Source: Berberis thunbergii (Eukaryota; Streptophyta; Magnoliopsida; Ranunculales; Berberidaceae). Taken from it: 64,000 nt of DNA. The stretch spans positions 1 to 64,000 of the forward strand of contig QNQO01002072.1 in the NCBI GenBank assembly GCA_003290165.1, read 5' to 3'. A program made the position numbers and the translations under genes. The notes under the pieces were generated by a model that was not told the DNA's origin, did not search any database, and saw nothing but the letters and a program-made list of their open reading frames with translations. The first letter of the stretch is position 1. Each line of letters opens with the position of its first letter. Positions 12,250-23,700 of the stretch are shown here, piece by piece.

Positions 12250-13340
12250 AACATAAAAACTCAGCAGTGGGTGGGCGGCTCCATGTTTTCATAGTGCTTC
12301 CACCATTTCCGCTCCGTGATTTCTGGATTAAATCACGCCATGTTTTCAGCCATTTCTACTCCCTGTTTTGTTTTGCTTTCATTCTATTTATACATCTAAA
12401 ATCAGAGCTTGTAAGAAGAATAAGAAGAACAATGAAACAGAGAGAAACATTGTGAGTCTCTTCCTGTTCTTGAAACGAAAAAAAACAGAGTGATTGTTTC
12501 TTCTTCAAATCTGTTTTTAGTTAATCTTGCTTCTTCCAGTTCTTGTATCTTCAAAACAGAGCAGCAGTTTTGATTCTTTTCAAAACGAAAAACAGAGAGC
12601 TTCTTCTTCCGGCTCTTGCCATGAAAAAGAGCTTCTTCTTCCTGCTTCTTCTTCTTCCAGTTTTTCCTGCAAAACAGATACAGAGCAGTGAATATGATTG
12701 TGAGCTAATCCGAAACTCACAGCAGTTTTGATTGCTTCTTCAAAACAAAAAAAAAAACAGAGTGTTTGCTTCTTTAGAACGAAAAACAGAGAGAGCAATG
12801 AAGCTCACTTCTTCTTCTTCCAGTTCTGAAATAAAACAGAGCAACAGAGTCTTGCTTCTTCCAGTTCTTGAAGCAACAGAGTTTTCTGCTTCAGAGAATG
12901 AAGAACGAATCTCTTCCTGTTCTTGAAACGAAAAACAGAGTTTGAATACAGTTCTTCGAAATCTGTTTATGGCAAACACAGTCTTGCTTGCTTCTTCGAA
13001 ATCTGTCTTTGCAAACAAAGTCCAGCTTCCAGTTCTTACAAATCTGATCTTGAATCTTCGAGTTTTCTAAATTAGCAACAGTTCTTCGAAATCAGAACAT
13101 GTTTTGAAAACAGTGTTTATGTTTATTCTGATTTTTGATTCCGAGCAAATAATGAGAATGAGGGTGAATAGTATACCGTTCATTTATTGTGCGTATTTGA
13201 ACGAGACAGAGAAGATTCTGGGCTGTTTTATCCTGGGGACGGCGGGGCTATGAAACTGCTAGCACAATCTTGGGCAGAGCCGCGAAACGTCTTAAAGAGA
13301 GCGACCTAGTCCGCGACTCAACCCAAGAACAAAATGGTAC
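12250..13340 (+). mobile_element. copia LTR and leader relic, plus orientation
   Basis: 12450-13020 contains many degenerate direct copies of a cttcttcc-agttcttg-aaacgaaaaacagag unit. 13140-13335 (ccgagcaaat to cgcgactcaacccaagaa) is the near reverse complement of 17650-17845, the untranslated leader upstream of a copia gag. So this is the LTR/leader end of a related element in the opposite orientation. No gag follows. Confidence 0.55.
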
Positions 13341-14070
13341 ATTTTTATCTGACTGTTTATTTGAAGTGTTACAGATGTTGAATCTTATACGGAAGTTACA
13401 CAATCAGGTATGAATTTAATTCATAGATTGAATTTGTGTTTCAAAGAATGTTTGATCACATGAGTATGATTATTTGCATGTGCTATTGTTCGTATGTTTA
13501 ATATTTGGATGGATTTATGCTTTATATTTGCATATTGGATTTGATTGAGTAAAACATCCAATACATTAAACTAGTAAACATAGTCAGTATATGAGAAATG
13601 TCTTATTGTGACATAATATGTGCTGATCCATGTAAATTGTCCCAACAGAAACAAGTGGGCAAAAACAACACCAGATTCGGAAGTAAAATGAGCTAGATAT
13701 GAGCATTTTTTTAATGTGGAGAAAATTTGACTTCCGAATCGAGGACAAAAGGTTTTTTTTTTAAAGGATTTTCACCAAGGACGGAACCGGGTATTTGTTT
13801 TAGGGTGGGGGAAGGGTGGTAAACTATTATAAGTTTAAGATTATGATAAACACAATGTTTAATTTAAATAATGTAGAATAATAATTTCAAATTTAATAAT
13901 GAAGTGAAATTGTTGTATTTTCACAATTTAATTGTGTAGAAAAAAAGGGATAACTTATTTGTGATTAAGAAAAGGTAACTTTGAGTTTAGGATATTATGT
14001 TATTTTGATAATAATAATAATAATGATAATAATAATAGGAGTTAGGATGATGGTTATTCTTGAGGTGGGA
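13341..14070. other. unassigned AT-rich DNA
   Basis: No gene seen. It includes an (aat)n-like run near 14010-14037 and a stretch around 13785-13825 (ggacggaaccggg, tagggtgggggaagggtggt) typical of transposon edges. Confidence 0.4.
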
Positions 14071-14581
14071 CCCGGGGCTCTTGCACACAAAGGGCAGGAG
14101 GAGCTCTTGCACATAGATCTGAACCGTCAGATCTGATAGACGGTCTAGATCTGCGAATTTGAAAGAAAAAAAATCACAGTTTTTAAAAGACTTTTTCTCT
14201 CTTTACAAGAACTCAATTTTTTCTCTCTCTACTAAACAACAATGGCGGGGGTGGTGGAGGATGGTGACTACAACAGAGAATTTGAGTTCCAAACTACTTC
14301 TCCTTCCACTAATTTGAGTTCAAAATTCACAGTTCTTCTCCTTCCACTAATTACTTTTGCTACTCCATCAATTCTCCTCCACACCCTAAAGAGTTTGAGT
14401 TCCAAATGACTTCAACTTCTCTTGAAGTAGAACCCACCACTTCCCATGCTAATGAACCCATCAATTCTACTTTTCGCTCGTTCAATAGCGAAATCTCGTC
14501 CGATAGAAGCATAACCTGGTCTTTTCGGAGGTAGGTGAAGAGGGAGGATGTTTCCTTTATAGAAGACCAGAGCAGAACCAG

Positions 14582-14869
14582 GTGGTGCAACTCATTGGGC
14601 TGATAAAGATGTTCAACTCAGGTGGTGCAATTAAAGATTTGAGATATAAATCTGAAGAAAGCAGAACCATTGACATGAAAGTTCAAGGTTGCGGCACATT
14701 TGGGGCTTACTCATCAGTTACGCCCAAGAGGATAAGAGTTGATAAAGAGGAAGTAAATTTCCAATATGATGGAGTATCTGGTATGATACGCCTTGAACTA
14801 AGAACTGAGGAGGAAGAGTTATACCAGTGGAACATCACCATTCAACTATATAGATCATTTGGTTACTAG
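14582..14869 (+). pseudogene. raffinose synthase-like C-terminal fragment
   Basis: The 95-codon frame contains MFNSGGAIKDL, VQGCGTFGAYSSVTPKRI, ELYQWNITIQL and a stop, a close match in order to the last ~90 residues of plant galactinol-sucrose galactosyltransferases (SIP/raffinose synthase, GH36). The full enzyme is about 750-780 residues, and the catalytic barrel is absent. Upstream DNA does not continue the family, so this is a captured or degenerated 3' end. Confidence 0.75.
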
Positions 14870-15085
14870 TCAGGCCAATGTTGGTGATTTGAAGCTGATA
14901 ATGCCACATATTTCTAACAAGTAGAATAATTAATTAGGTTAGACATGTGGGTATTTCTGAGTGAGAATGATCTAGCCATGATTTATGAAGCAGACTTGGA
15001 AAGCTTCACTTAGTTTACATTGTAGAACTTCTTATCATGTAACTTTATTGTATGCTATGAATGAAAAGATTATGAAACCAGCACT

Positions 15086-15204
15086 CTCTTCTTCTTCCTA
15101 CTCCCCTTCCTCTTCTTCGCTCTCAGATCCCCTTTCTCTTCCTCTTCCTCTTCCTCCTCCTCCCCCTTCATTCTCCTTCCTCTTCCTCTCCCTCAGATCT
15201 AGAT
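15086..15204 (+). repeat. CT-rich low-complexity tract
   Basis: About 120 bases almost entirely pyrimidine on the plus strand (cttcctc units). The complementary strand is a GA tract. Confidence 0.8.
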
Positions 15205-15852
15205 TCTACAACTGGACGAAAAAGTACCCATGCTAGAACTGAAAAGAAAAAGAAAAAGAAGAACAAGAGAGAGAAGAAAAACTAGGATTTACATTAAAAT
15301 AAATTGGGTTCATTTCTACGGCTGTGATTTGCATTAAAAAAAATGAGATGTCAAGTCTATTAAATGAGATGTCAGGTCTACAATTACATGAAATAGCCAT
15401 TTGCTGTGAAATAGTTTTTTTTTTAAGTCTATTGATCTGAACCGTCAAATCAGATCCTACGACTGTAATTTGTGTGCAGGAGCCTGTGCTGCGCTTTCCG
15501 GAGAAGGTGATGGGAGTGAGTGTCTTTCGTTGGAAAGAGGAAAACTTTGATGGAAAAAAAATAAAGAAAAGAGAAGTAGATCTAGTGCTACATAGTTCTT
15601 GACAAGTTATTGTCCTATTTTAAATTTGATTGTAGGACAATACTTGATTTCATAGAAAAAAGAAATATCAAGAATTTTCATGATCACTTCCTCCCTCCAT
15701 GAAACCTAGTGTATGATATTTCATTCTAGCCAAACCACCCAGCAAACAACAAAGTAACCCAATTTCCATAAAAAAAAAAAAAAATTCCCTTGGGGTATGA
15801 GGATTAAGAGTATTCTAAGACTTCGGCCTCCATGGATCCTAGCACGACCCAC

Positions 15853-16041
15853 TCAAAATATACGAAATAAAAAAAAAACTATTTCCCTCCAACCCACCCA
15901 ATCACAGTGAAGAAGGTGTGTCCCTATTTCAGGAAGCAAATCACATAAAGAACAATTGACATCCAAATGGTGGAATCTTATCCCATACCATTTCCATAAA
16001 AATAAAGAAACTCTAGGTGTAATCCTTTTCTTCCAAACCAA
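15853..16041 (-). pseudogene. LINE zf-RVT domain fragment
   Basis: The minus frame reads VWKKRITPRVSLFLWKW and then CSLCDLLPEIGTHLLHC, the plant LINE C-terminal zinc-binding (zf-RVT) pattern W-x4-P-x-K-v-x-l-F-x-W followed by C-x2-C-x8-H-x3-C. No reverse transcriptase is adjacent. Confidence 0.75.
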
Positions 16042-16099
16042 TTTAAAAAAAAAAAAATCAACATGGGCATTAATAGGAAAGCTATCTATGGCTGATTGC

Positions 16100-16245
16100 C
16101 AACAGGGTACTATCTAAACTTGTGGTGGATGGCACAAGTCTAGGATTTGAATCTTGCCAGGCTTGAACCTTGCCGAAGGTGTTTAATGGTTATGTGATCC
16201 AATGAAAAACCGGTTCGCCTTTCAAATATATATATATATGGCCAA
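16100..16245 (+). mobile_element. SINE relic
   Basis: The 3' half (tttaatggttatgtgatcc, then aaaaaccggttcgcctttc) matches the 3' half of the SINE at 31143-31315 (tttaatgggttctgggatcc, aaaaaccctgctcgccttcc). A B-box-like ggatttgaatc lies upstream. The tail is a TA repeat instead of poly(A). Confidence 0.55.
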
Positions 16246-16248
16246 TTG

Positions 16249-16675
16249 TAGGGCTGAAAACCGAACCAACGGATTGGTTTTTCAACTAAACCGTGAACCG
16301 AACTGACTTAGGTCGGTTTTAAAAATTTCAAACCGAAATCGAACCGACCATTAACAAAACCGATCCGAAACCGAACCGATTCTAATTTATGCAAACCGTA
16401 ACCAAACCGAACCGACTAAAATCGAACCAAAACCGAAATAAAACCGAACTGACCGACTATTTTAAACATATTGTATTATTTATATATAAAATATATATTA
16501 TTTATTATATATATTCGGTTGGTTCGGTTTAGTCGATTAAAATCACATAGAAACCGAAAACCGAACTGACCACTTCGGTATTGAATTTTTTAAAATTGAA
16601 ACCGAATTTAAACCGAACCAATCGGTTCGGTTTAGATGGGTTTGGTCGATTTAATTAGTTTTTTGTTCAGCCCTA
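16249..16675. mobile_element. small hAT-like MITE (427 bp)
   Basis: It starts TAGGGCTGAA and ends TTCAGCCCTA, a 10-bp inverted repeat with one mismatch. The interior is dense in aaccgaacc and ggttcggtt on alternating strands, giving strong self-complementarity. No clear target duplication. Confidence 0.6.
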
Positions 16676-16788
16676 ATTAGGATAAGACCCATTCCGACAG
16701 TTCCTTGCCATATGCTCTAGCCTATTACAGGTATAACATAGGAATTGTGTTGATTCATTTCTTGAGGAATGTTTTTGTCCATTCTGGT

Positions 16789-17580
16789 TTAGCGGAGGAT
16801 TCTGATTTTGTTGGTTGCGGTTCTGGTTGTTTCGGTTTTGATAGTTTCGATTCTAATTGTTTCGGTTTTATTGTGACTCTGATATTTTATAGTGGAATAT
16901 TTTATAGTCTTTCCACTGGGTTTCAGAGCCACAAGGGTGGATTTCTTATGGTTAGAAATAATCAGAATTTCATCTTTTTGATCTTGTTTCCAAGCTTCCT
17001 TTTCAATCCGAAGTTGGGTGATCAGACTTTCTAGAGAGAACTCTTTTGTTTTATGCCTAAGTGCATTCTTAAAGTCTTTCCAGCTAGAGGGCAATTTATC
17101 TATCACAACAGCTACTTGAAATTGCTCATCTAAAGTCTTCAGATATAATTTCATGAGCAATTTTCTGTACCTCGTGAAATTGAGTTTCCACAGATTTGTC
17201 ATCAGTCATTTGGTATTTCAGATAACGACTGACAGCATATTTCTTTGTGCCAGCCTCCTTAGTGTCATATTTTTTCTATGGGTTTCCCAAATATCCTTAG
17301 CAGTTTTTTCAGAACAGTAATAATCATACAATTCATCAGACAGACCATTCAGAATAAAATTCTTACACAAGAAGTCATTTTCAATCCAACAATCTAGTTC
17401 CTTAGTGCGGGTTTCATCAGGTTCACCAGGCAATTTAGGTTTTTCAGCATTACATATATAAACAACTTTTTGCGTAGTTAAGAAAAACAACATTTTTTGT
17501 CTTCATCTTTTAAAGTGTTGACCCTCAAAACGAAAGGGCATGTTTATGTCCTTAGCAGCAAGTTCAGTAGTAGTAGACAT
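16789..17580 (-). pseudogene. copia gag fragment
   Basis: The gag start is the ATG at 17580 (MSTTTELAAKDINMPFRFEG), followed after frame changes by NFILNGLSDELYDYY and then VIDKLPSSWKDFKNAL and SLESLITQLRIEKEA, the order of the plant copia gag (DUF4219/UBN2). A short ETIRIETIKTETTRT repeat ends it at 16789. The zinc knuckle, protease, integrase and RT are missing. Confidence 0.8.
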
Positions 17581-17599
17581 GGCAGATATGTGCTTCTTA

Positions 17600-18400
17600 A
17601 AATTGTAGAAAATATAATTGTTGCAAATTAAAACATGAACGAAGTTACCGAATTTTCTTAGGTTGAGTCGCAGACTAGGTCGTTCTCTTTAAGACGTTTC
17701 GCGGCTTTGCTCAAGATTGTGCAAGCAGTCTGAAGCCCCGACGCCCCCAAGATAAAACAACCCAGAATTCTTTATCTGTCTCGTTCAATCACATGCACTG
17801 ATGAAGAACGGAAATTTATTCACCCTAACTCTTTTGCTCGGAATCACGAAAAATAATGAGTAAATACGAAATTACAAAAACACTGAAACTCCGTGAAATT
17901 CTCTGAGACAGACTGTTTCCAAAATAAATATCACTCTCTGAAATATAAACTGTTTACAAAAACAAAACTCTGAAATAGACTATTTTTAAAACTGTGGAAA
18001 CTATTGTTGTATTTATTTTGATCCGAGAGAGAGCCGGTATATATAGGCTGATAGAAAATCTTTTTGAGAGAAAACGTGCCTTAAAAGGCAGTGGAAATCA
18101 CGAAGAAACGTGGGGAGAAAAGAATGGGTCTCCTCTGACTCAGTCTTGTTCTCTGAAGCAAATAAAGATATTTTATTTTCAAATAAAATTTCAGGAAAAG
18201 GAAAGGTTTCATCCCAATCCGACCCGGCGGAAGGTGACAGCGGCACGCGTGTGTGGAATGGACCAACATTGGTCTATCTCTTCTCTCTTTCACTAAAGTG
18301 GGTACCCCTTGGGGTCCAAACCTAAGTCCAAACACTATCCTTATTAACTTCTCCAAAGTGAATTACATAGAGGATATGAGACTAAACAATATAGAGAGAG
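17600..18400 (-). mobile_element. copia leader and LTR, minus orientation
   Basis: Non-coding DNA upstream of gag. 17650-17845 is the leader shared (inverted) with 13140-13335. A minus-strand TATA (CCTATATATACCGG) lies near 18040. The outer LTR edge is not resolved. Confidence 0.5.
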
Positions 18401-18776
18401 ATTCAAAGTTAAGAAACCATTTTGTTTTAAAATTCAAACTAATGTTTCAACAGCTAAAAATAGATATGTAGTGAAAATATAAAGAAACAACACTCAACAC
18501 ACCTTCAATTTTCTGCAACAGTTTCTTCACCTTGAGCTTACAATGTATATTCAACAAAACACTCAGCACACTTTCAATTTTCCATCAAAGTGTATATTTA
18601 CTTTAAGAACATAAGTCAACATTACAATTAAAACCCAAAATAAGCGGACATTAACAACACAACAAGAGAAGAAAAAAAAATCCAAACTTGACACAAAGGA
18701 GAGAGAAAAAAAGTAGAAAGATAGTAAAGATGTTGAGTTGAGAATAAGCAAAAAAACATTAAATGAAAAGGGTTAC

Positions 18777-18809
18777 CTGGATCTTCAAAAACTCTTCTTT
18801 AATACCCAT
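18777..18809 (-). other. possible first coding exon MGIKEEFLKIQ
   Basis: The minus strand from about 18960 reads like a 5' UTR (CT-rich, no long ORF), then ATGGGTATTAAAG at 18809 opens an 11-codon exon ending CAG before gtaacc. No matching downstream exon was found, and retrotransposon DNA begins below 18400. The gene may have been cut off. Unrecognised and weakly supported. Confidence 0.2.
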
Positions 18810-18979
18810 GATGTCTCTTCCACTTCAAATGAAACATCGCTAGAGATGAAAACAACAAACAATAGTAGATCTGAAGAAGAAACAGAGGCGCAATTTGAAA
18901 CAGAGCAAAGGGAAAAATGGGAACTTGTTTTGTTTTTCTGCTTGTTGGGTTTAAGAGAAAACTAAATGAGAGAAGAAAC

Positions 18980-20560
18980 AAATGGGGTTTTTGCAGAGAA
19001 GATACAAGACAAAGGGTTGGGTTTTAAGAGATCGAAGAGAGGCGGTGGAGATATATTTTTAACTTCTCTTTTAGCTCCTCTGTTTCAGGGTTTTGTTTAG
19101 TTTAGCGGTGGAGAAATTCTACAGATTTGTTGTGGGGGGGAGGAGCTCTGCATATTTGTTGTTAAGAGAGATTAAGAAATGGTGAAGAGGGGAGGTGTTT
19201 GGAAACATGCATAACACTCACCCCTCCCTAAACACAACCATAATTGCCACGTCGCCATTCAAATGATGGACAACATCCAATGGACCAGGCACGGTTGAAT
19301 TTCTCTTGGTAAAAAGTATAAAAAATCCAAAACTTGGTCCAAAAGTGCTTCCAAACTTGGCTCCCTAGAATTGTCAGAGTAGGGAAACAACCTTGTAAAA
19401 TAAGGAGGCGCGCCTCGGCTGGGTGTGGGTGAGATCCTTAAGTACACTCAGTCACACACCTTGAAATCGTATCAACTCCGTTAATTAGTATCCATTATGT
19501 CCAACTTAATCCATTATGTGGAAGGTTGCAGTGATGATTTTTGGAAGTGCATGGCTGAGTCACAATGAGTAAGGAATTTTTTTCGCTCTTCAGTATAACC
19601 TCTTCACATTAATACTCGATAAATTAACAATCACTTTTAAATAATAAAATTGTTTGGTCCCAACATGTTAAATCTCCATAAAATTATAAGCTAATACATT
19701 TCAAATATTTTCTTTGTATTATAGGTTCAAAATATTTTATAAATTAATACTTAGCTAAAATGTACATAATAAATTGAATATGAGGTTTTCTCAAAATATG
19801 AATGTGTAGTTTGTCTTTTGGTGAACTTCAAATCCAACTGAATATCATATTTAATTGTTGAGTAAGTCTAGCCAGCCAGGTTTGGTAGCCATTTCTGGGT
19901 CAAATTTTGGTCTTTTACCCATTCTCTTTAAAACACAACTACAAACACATCTATAGAATGTATAGAAATGTAAAAAAAAAAACCAAACTCGACCTAAAAA
20001 CCGGCTGGCTAGAATTGTTGTTAATTGTTTGCAATGCACCCAAAAGTCATAGGGTTGCGTTCTAGCATAATATAATATAACCTCTTTAATTTAATAGCAT
20101 TGGGACCACCTAAATTCTATTAATTTAGCGAGATATCAATTTATCGATGAATTAATTATTATTAGTTTACAAAGATATTTTTAATTTTTTTGGCTTAACC
20201 GTGAACATATTATATTTATTTACTTATCAAGATTCGATGAATTTAGTTTATCACATCACGTGACCAAGTTAAGATTCAAGGTACTATCTCTATATTTAAC
20301 CAATTAAGAGTTCATTGAATCATATGCAACTTATTTAAAACAAGTACATACTGTAGAAAGAAATACTTCAATTTTTTGTGTATTTGTTTCATCCCACAAC
20401 AGGGGTATATATACAATGGGGTTTCTTGTCTCACAAGAAACAATCTTACAGAATAAGAAACATAATATATTCTAGATTACCTAAATATGAAATTAGAATA
20501 TCCTAAATATATATTTGTTTCTATAATTAGAATATATACAGCTTTCTATACATACAATTA
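18980..20560. other. AT-rich intergenic DNA with old repeats
   Basis: No gene recognised. The words aacctctt...aatactcgataaatta (19600) and aacctctttaattt...ttgggacc (20080) are partly inverted relative to each other and suggest an eroded MITE. Confidence 0.35.
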
Positions 20561-20563
20561 TAT

Positions 20564-20740
20564 GTTGGGATGGAGTTGGCTTGAATAGTTCCACGTCAAC
20601 TAAGGTGGAATTGTCATCTAATAATATAAGTAGTCCACTCCCTAATAGCAACGATACATTTTAAGATAAAACCCCACACCGACAATATCATTGCTATGTA
20701 TAGTAGACGAATGTGCGTGCCAAAAAGTGGTATCAGAGCC
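20564..20740 (+). mobile_element. short LTR plus primer-binding site (TRIM-like)
   Basis: A candidate LTR of about 160 bp runs from tgttgggatgg to gtgcgtgcca. Five bases later, 20729-20740 is tggtatcagagc, an exact tRNA-iMet primer-binding site. Nothing coding follows and no second LTR was noticed. The short LTR with an exact primer site fits a terminal-repeat retrotransposon in miniature or a truncated copia. Confidence 0.5.
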
Positions 20741-21037
20741 GATGGTTTGGCTGAGGCTTTGTGATGGTTTTCTCGAGATGCGAATCCTCAGGATGTTATA
20801 GATCTTGCCAAGATGTTTTCTTACAATCTAGGTGGATGTGGTATTGTTTTCCTCGAGATGTGGTTAAGATCAGATCGGTGGATGTGTTTCTCGAGATGTG
20901 GTTGTGCGCCAACATTCTAGTGAATCAAGACAAACACTATCTAACTCAACACAATCTCTTATTGTTTATGGTATTTTTAGTTGAAATTGCATATATCATT
21001 ATGTGAGAAAGCAACCCCCACGACTTTTAGGTCATTT

Positions 21038-21138
21038 GATTTAAGGTCATTTGATCCTCTTGTTTGTTGGATTTATCATTGAGTTTGATTGAAATGACAT
21101 CGATTTAAGGTCATTTGATCCTCTTGTTTGTTGGATTT
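21038..21138 (+). repeat. 64-bp period tandem duplication
   Basis: gatttaaggtcatttgatcc followed by tcttgtttgttggattt occurs at 21038 and again at 21102. Confidence 0.85.
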
Positions 21139-21354
21139 TTTGACTTGCTAGTTGTGCTTTTGTTGTTTCAACATAAATTTACTACTTTATTTTTCAACAC
21201 AGGCTCACTGGATAGGATTTAAAACATGACTAAAATGAGTGGTGTTAATTGTTTTTGCTTTTGAACGAGTCATCTAGCTTTCTTACCATTAATGGAGTTG
21301 GTTTGGTGAGATAGTGTGGTGAGTAGCTTTGATCACTTATTCATTCAAAAGCAG

Positions 21355-21480
21355 TGATGAGGGACCAGGAGAAGGAAGGGACAGGGTGGAGGCGGGGCCA
21401 CAAAACAGAGGAAGAAGAAGGGGGAGGAGGGAGGAGGAAGAGGAAAGAGGAGGGAGGGTGAGGAAGGAGGAGGGTGGCGT
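21355..21480 (+). repeat. purine-rich GGA tract
   Basis: About 125 bases of gga/gag/gggag with runs of three to five G on the plus strand. It could form G-quadruplex or triplex DNA. Confidence 0.7.
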
Positions 21481-21484
21481 GAGG

Positions 21485-22930
21485 TTGTGAAACAGTGGAG
21501 GAAAAATGAGAAATTGTTTTGACAATTGTTAGATTTTTCTTGAGATATGTAATGATTTAATTTGAGTTCTACGATTTTCTTCAAGATTTGTTTATAATTT
21601 CAACATGCCCTACAAATTTTTTCGAGATACAACTTTTTTTTAATCAATTGTTAGATTTTCTTCAAGATACAAGATGTAGACTAAATAATACCAGAACAAT
21701 TGCAAATACCCCCAAAAGACCTACTTTTTTTTGTTTTTTTTCTTTCCATTGAAGACATTTAAAGTAAAAAAGATCTAACCAGTGTTTAAAAATGTTAATT
21801 GTGCCCCTTTTGCTTGATTGGCCCTTTCCCAAAGCCATAAATTTGATCAGCTCGACTCAATTCTGCACCATTTCCACTACCATTTCAATGCCAAACCATC
21901 ATCATGAACACCACCTCTTTCGACAACAACGTTGTTTCTATCGAAGTTGATCACCGTTTAACCCACCTCTTCATTTGTTTCCATTATATTCCTTGATTTT
22001 CCTCTTAACACCCAAATTCGCTTGAGAAAGAAAAAAACCACTCAAACAATCATGATAATCAAGACTACATTGGTTTCCTTTTCGTGAGGTTTAATATCAC
22101 GTAATGATTATTAAAGCTTTGATTAGGTTCAAAATTTTGATTTTCCGCAATACCATGAAGTAAGTATAGATTAATGAGCTATTGGTGGTGAATAAAGTTT
22201 AACCAATGTAACCATGGGGTTCCTTGTGGGCTTTGATTCCCTATGTTTTATTCCTTTGTTAGATTTAACTGGTCACAAATGGTAATACAATGAAACTGAA
22301 ACATCATCAAGTCAATTGTGAATTATTTTAAAACAACTAGTTCTCAATGTAGTTTAATGAGTTCATATTGTGATTGAAAAAATTGTTGTGAGTGTGCTAG
22401 TCTACGAGATGAAGGCTGACAAAGGATGATGTCAAAGGTATGTGGGGTTTACAGGTATAAGTTGAAGCAAAGATAAGAAATAAGCTAGTGAATTCTAAAC
22501 AATCAATCCATGAACCCCTTATCACCGTAAAAGATATTTTTTGAAGCATAGGAGCATATCAACATGCGAGCCCTTAGTTGTTTCAATGTTTTGCATTTTG
22601 AATCCATCTGTTTTGATCGATTTGGTGATTAACAAAGAGAATAATTGTCTCCTTAACAACTTTTAACCATGGTTTGGTTTCATAGTACTTCAAAGTCTTG
22701 AATTAAATAAAGTAGGCATTCTTGGATATTTGCAATTTTAGTGGTCTTATTTAGTCTACTATTTTATGAAAATAGGCCTTGTAAGTCATTTTTCCTATTA
22801 CAACAGGTTAGGGTTTAATTCGAAGGTCTCGAAAAGAGATGGATTATTCAAATAAATCAACACAAAAGAGTTTAAATTAAATAACCTAAAAATTAGACCA
22901 TATTCATTTGGACATAATTGTCCTTGTTTT
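21485..22930. other. unassigned AT-rich DNA
   Basis: No gene seen. 21510-21680 has several ttagattttcttcaagata-like words that resemble the internal subrepeats of the foldback element at 39345-41112, so it may be a decayed relative. Confidence 0.35.
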
Positions 22931-22939
22931 CTTCAATTC

Positions 22940-23700
22940 AAAAGAATTAGGATGGAGGTGGCTCTGATGGTGGAGCTCTGAACAACGGGTATTTTTGGTT
23001 CCCTTTTATGTGGACGTCTTTTTTTAATTGAAAGCCCAATTCCAATAAACAAGGGACAATATTTCCTGAGCTTGCATTGGCTCCCAAAGTCTTAAGGGAC
23101 TCACTCATTTCATGGAATGAATAGTAAACAATATATAGTTGATGATACATCAAATAAGATCTGAATCATGACCGTACATGTGGCAAATATCATCTATCAC
23201 GAGGATCAGGTGCTTCAGTTCAGACCTGACCCACGAGGCTCGAAAAGGCAGGTCCAATGTGTAAAGCACAAAATGGCTCTTCAGAACATATCGTAATCAG
23301 AGGCCCGAATCTAGGTCCAACGAATCTCTCCCTTAAAGAAGAGAGACGTTATGAAGGAGATAGTCATGGCGAGAATCACTCGCCTAGAAAGTATCTCAAT
23401 GAAGGAGGAGACTGCTACAAAGAACATTTCCCCTCATCACGCCCTACATGCTTAAGTCACTCAGAGAATTAATAACGTACATTATATAAGGTAAAAATAA
23501 CATTCGACAAAGATATGCAATTTTAAGTTTTTAACTGAGTTATACGTTGTCCAAATTGAGTTCTCTCCTATAATTTTACTGACTTAAACATCGGAGTGCC
23601 TTTGGCCGCTAAAAAAGCGGTCTTTGACGATCTAACCTTGTTTTGCAGGTCAGATCTTTGGGAGACCAAATTTGGACGCATCAATAGTCATCCCAAGTAG
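22940..23700 (+). mobile_element. LTR relic of a gypsy-type element
   Basis: 23480-23490 contains a TATA-like attatataagg. It is followed by gacttaaacatcggagtgcc and ttttgcaggtc, a sequence I associate with the R/U5 part of plant Athila/Tat-clade LTRs. No coding region follows. Boundaries approximate. Confidence 0.45.

Larger units (their letters stand above)
14073..15492. mobile_element. possible gene-capturing DNA element
   Basis: Left edge ggctcttgcacacaaa and right edge tttgtgtgcaggagcc form an inverted pair with one mismatch. Just inside, agatctgaaccgtcagatctgat is mirrored by gatctgaaccgtcaaatcagatc. Between them lie fragments of at least one host gene (raffinose-synthase-like) and perhaps a second (an EFEFQMTS...PTTSHANE segment at 14390-14470 recalls plant membrane-associated kinase regulators). 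This is the layout of a Pack-type transposon. No convincing target duplication was found, so the boundaries are provisional. Confidence 0.4.

Noticed and set aside
14985..15236. Ser/Pro/Leu-rich plus-strand ORF
   Set aside because: Produced by the CT-rich tract at 15086-15204.
17994..18356. overlapping ~100-codon ORFs around 18.1 kb
   Set aside because: Located in a copia LTR/leader; composition only, no homology recognised.
21337..21584. Pro/Ser/Leu-rich minus-strand ORFs
   Set aside because: Complement of a GGA purine tract; no family features.
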